Assembly: GCA_002402825.1 (NCBI GenBank)
Contig: DHGP01000037.1
Span: forward strand, 1 to 22,381
DNA: 22,381 nt
Reading direction: 5' to 3'
DNA from: Firmicutes bacterium UBA4795
Lineage (GTDB): Bacteria > Bacillota > Desulfotomaculia > Desulfotomaculales > Nap2-2B
Part shown: positions 22,167-22,381 of the stretch, piece by piece
Position numbering within the stretch: the stretch's first letter is position 1
How the letters are laid out: every line of letters starts with the position of its first letter
The notes under the pieces: generated by a model
Databases searched by the model: none
What the model was told of the DNA's origin: nothing
The model's input: the letters and a program-made list of their open reading frames with translations, nothing else
Translations under genes and position numbers: made by a program

Positions 22167-22381
22167 ATGGAAGGACAATGGTATGTTATTCACACTTACG
22201 CGGGATACGAAAATAAGGTAAAAGCCAATCTAGAAAAACGGATTTGCTCCATGAGCATGGAAGAAAAAATATTTGAAATTATAATTCCCGTAGAAGATGA
22301 AATTGAAATAAAAGATGGCCGCAAAAAAATAAATAAAAGAAAAATTTTTCCTGGCTATGTATTAGTAAATATGATTATGAC
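22167..22381 (+). CDS. nusG: Transcription antitermination protein NusG, N-terminal part
   Basis: The frame starts at ATG 22167 and runs off the right edge after 71 codons. It reads MEGQWYVIHTYAGYENKVKA, then EIIIPVEDEIEIKDGRKK and KIFPGYVLVNM, the NGN domain of NusG. This domain binds the RNA polymerase clamp and controls pausing and Rho-dependent termination. An in-frame TAA at 22146-22148 and the lack of other start codons fix this start. The C-terminal KOW domain lies outside the window. Confidence 0.95.
   Translation, partial: MEGQWYVIHTYAGYENKVKANLEKRICSMSMEEKIFEIIIPVEDEIEIKDGRKKINKRKIFPGYVLVNMIM

Overview
The window reads as a chromosomal segment of a low-to-moderate-GC, Gram-positive endospore-former type of bacterium (Firmicutes/Bacillota, probably a clostridial or Peptococcaceae-like lineage). 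The reasons are the gene order ispE - regulator - (spoVG) - glmU - prs - pth, the rpmG-secE-nusG cluster, an SLH-anchored subtilase, AGGAGG-type ribosome binding sites and frequent TTG/GTG starts. The species cannot be named from the sequence alone.

Left part (1-4540): an accessory block on the + strand. It holds the 3' end of a HEAT-repeat protein, a translationally coupled P-loop ATPase of the AAA_28/NadR-like kind, a DUF4328-type membrane protein, a large lipoprotein with a sugar-binding-like domain and a probable alpha/alpha-toroid domain, and two small cysteine-rich proteins of unknown function. Spacing is tight throughout, so this may be one or two operons.

Middle part (4560-8550): a decayed mobile-element zone. 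It holds a simple-sequence tract and one end of an IS21-family element with two 15-bp direct repeats. A broken minus-strand gene with a DUF5348-like tail follows. Then come two strong hairpins, an intact istB and an istA with at least three frameshifts and no N-terminus. Next is an N-terminal fragment of a different (DUF6431-like) transposase, abutting a truncated gene that overlaps an orphan HicB-family antitoxin gene. The 655 bases before ispE hold two candidate promoters and no convincing gene.

Core part (8555-14218): ispE, a FadR-type GntR regulator, a MobA-like nucleotidyltransferase, glmU, prs and pth, all on + and closely spaced. This serves isoprenoid precursor, UDP-GlcNAc, PRPP and peptidyl-tRNA recycling functions. 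Just before glmU, where spoVG normally lies, there is a ribosome binding site and nine codons matching the SpoVG N-terminus, then a stop: the gene body is missing. GlmU and Pth carry in-frame insertions, and the one in pth is built of 7-bp tandem repeats inside an 8-bp inverted repeat.

Right part (14211-22381): a convergent VKOR-like thiol oxidoreductase, a secreted stalk-domain protein, a 1343-residue secreted subtilase with three SLH repeats, and a convergent ECF sigma/anti-sigma pair with what looks like its own ECF promoter. The ribosomal/secretion/transcription cluster rpmG-secE-nusG follows. A hairpin before nusG may bring a distant Shine-Dalgarno sequence close to the start codon. No tRNA, rRNA or CRISPR array was seen, and no complete undescribed system is convincingly present.
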